Part shown: positions 35,680 through 36,288 of the stretch, one piece after another | Position numbering within the stretch: position 1 is the stretch's first letter | Layout: each line of letters opens with the position of its first letter | Assembly: GCA_022565335.1 (NCBI GenBank) | Contig: JAIUMY010000025.1 | Coordinates: 1-36,288 of the forward strand | Length of the DNA: 36,288 nt | From: Opitutales bacterium | Lineage (GTDB): Bacteria > Verrucomicrobiota > Verrucomicrobiia > Opitutales > T3Sed10-336 | Direction of reading: 5' to 3' | Program-made: the position numbers and the translations under genes | Notes under the pieces: generated by a model | Databases searched by the model: none | Seen by the model: the letters and a program-made list of their open reading frames with translations, nothing else | Told to the model about the DNA's origin: nothing

Positions 35680-35979
35680 ATGTCCGCAAGCCCTTCGCCA
35701 ACAAACAAATCATCCAAGGCTCCGAAAAAAGGGTCGGAGACCGAAAAATCGTCTTCTTCGATGAATACACCGGACACCCAATTTTACACGAAATCCAGCT
35801 TGTATCAGGAATTCCTGGCGGAGCGCGAAGAAATTCTCCGCTACAAATGGCTGGAAAGCGAACGACTCGGTTTCGACATCGGGTTCGAAAAGGCCCTCCT
35901 GGAATGGATCCGCAAGCACCGGGAAAAATGGCGGGCCCAACGCCGCCGCCAGAGAATGCGCAACCGCGCCGGCAAATAA
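35680..35979 (+). CDS. Small basic protein of unknown function
   Basis: 99 residues. The first 35 are low-complexity (Ser, Lys, Pro, Thr), probably disordered. Residues 40-85 form a compact helical segment, LYQEFLAEREEILRYKWLES followed by ERLGFDIGFEKALLEWI, which reads like a conserved domain with alternating aromatic and charged residues. The last 18 residues are strongly basic (RRRQRMRNRAGK), suggesting nucleic acid or membrane contact. No signal peptide or membrane helix. I do not recognise a named family; the SE-x-x-G-x-D-x-G core recalls segments found in some larger uncharacterised bacterial proteins. A candidate promoter lies upstream; no downstream partner gene lies in the window. 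Confidence 0.7.
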   Translation: MSASPSPTNKSSKAPKKGSETEKSSSSMNTPDTQFYTKSSLYQEFLAEREEILRYKWLESERLGFDIGFEKALLEWIRKHREKWRAQRRRQRMRNRAGK

Positions 35980-36288
35980 CCCCGGAACATTCGACTCCCG
36001 GGGGATAGATAATCACCGCCCGCAAACCCCTTCCCTAAGGCTCAGGACTCCTGACCCACCTTTCCCGGAAACCCCAATCGAAAATTTCAAGTTGTTTTTG
36101 AGTAAAGACTTAAGCGCAAGACGATAGGCTCTGCTCAGATGGATCGTGTGAAACGGCAAATGAAACCCTTTTCGCGAGAGAATACCGGCAAGTCATCGCA
36201 TGAGAGGTGAAAAGAAACCTAAGTCCCGGAGGGACGGGCCGAAGGTAGGCGTGGATGGCAATCCACGTAATCTCCAAGCAAAAATCCA
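35980..36288. other. 309-nt gene-free stretch at the right edge
   Basis: I see no coding frame of significance on either strand. The left part is unremarkable, the middle (about 36085-36115) is AT-rich, and the last 70 nt hold two adjacent hairpins described separately. A gene beyond the edge may use this as its upstream region. Confidence 0.5.
36223..36267. repeat. Two adjacent hairpins, REP-like
   Basis: GTCCC-GGA-GGGAC (36223-36235) is followed 14 nt later by CGTGGAT-GGCA-ATCCACG (36250-36267, 7-bp perfect stem). Paired short palindromes of this kind in a gene-free stretch resemble intergenic repetitive extragenic palindromes. Only one copy lies in the window, so the repeat nature is not shown here. 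Confidence 0.4.

Noticed and set aside
1-36288. Mobile element or genomic island
   Set aside because: I saw no transposase, integrase, tRNA gene, attachment site or flanking direct repeat. Operon structure and strand bias look like stable chromosome.

Overview
This window looks like a chromosomal segment of a Gram-negative (diderm) bacterium of moderate GC content. The genes most resemble Verrucomicrobiota or Planctomycetota material: a giant repetitive surface protein with a LEPR-XLL-like N-terminus, several translation starts without an obvious Shine-Dalgarno sequence, and a MoxR/DUF58/transglutaminase set. This placement is an inference; there is no rRNA or marker gene to fix it. Almost everything is on the minus strand, so the text below reads from high to low coordinates.

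Right end (33937-36288): an 8-cysteine FdxA-type ferredoxin (+) converges on a cysteine desulfurase (-). The two share a compact hairpin that contains the desulfurase stop codon. Next is a small basic protein of unknown function (+), then about 300 bases without a gene that end in two adjacent hairpins resembling a REP-type repeat.

Upstream operon (33806-29419, minus): MoxR AAA+ ATPase, DUF58 protein and a membrane-anchored TgpA-type transglutaminase, tightly packed.

Main locus (29316 to beyond the left edge, minus): seven co-directional genes. These are (1) an outer-membrane beta-barrel resembling an inverse autotransporter with a beta-helix tail; (2) a TolC-like outer-membrane factor; (3) a periplasmic HlyD/RND-type adaptor with a signal peptide; (4) a GAF-domain HlyD adaptor with one membrane anchor; (5) a PqqD-like/M50 metalloprotease/HlyD fusion; (6) a shortened SecA-like ATPase; and (7) a giant open frame of at least 6,463 codons that runs off the left edge. 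The giant protein starts with LESRILLSA, has no classical signal peptide, and carries RTX-like and EF-hand-like calcium motifs, a family of GSGY repeats and a very long filamentous-haemagglutinin-like beta-helix region.

Together the main locus reads as a dedicated export machine plus its cargo. An outer-membrane channel, three adaptors and a membrane protease/adaptor are present. A SecA-type ATPase sits where a classical type I system would have an ABC transporter. A testable idea is that the PqqD-like domain of the M50 fusion recognises the LEPR-like N-terminus of the giant protein and that the SecA paralogue powers its export. The genes and motifs are read directly from the sequence; the mechanism is inference.
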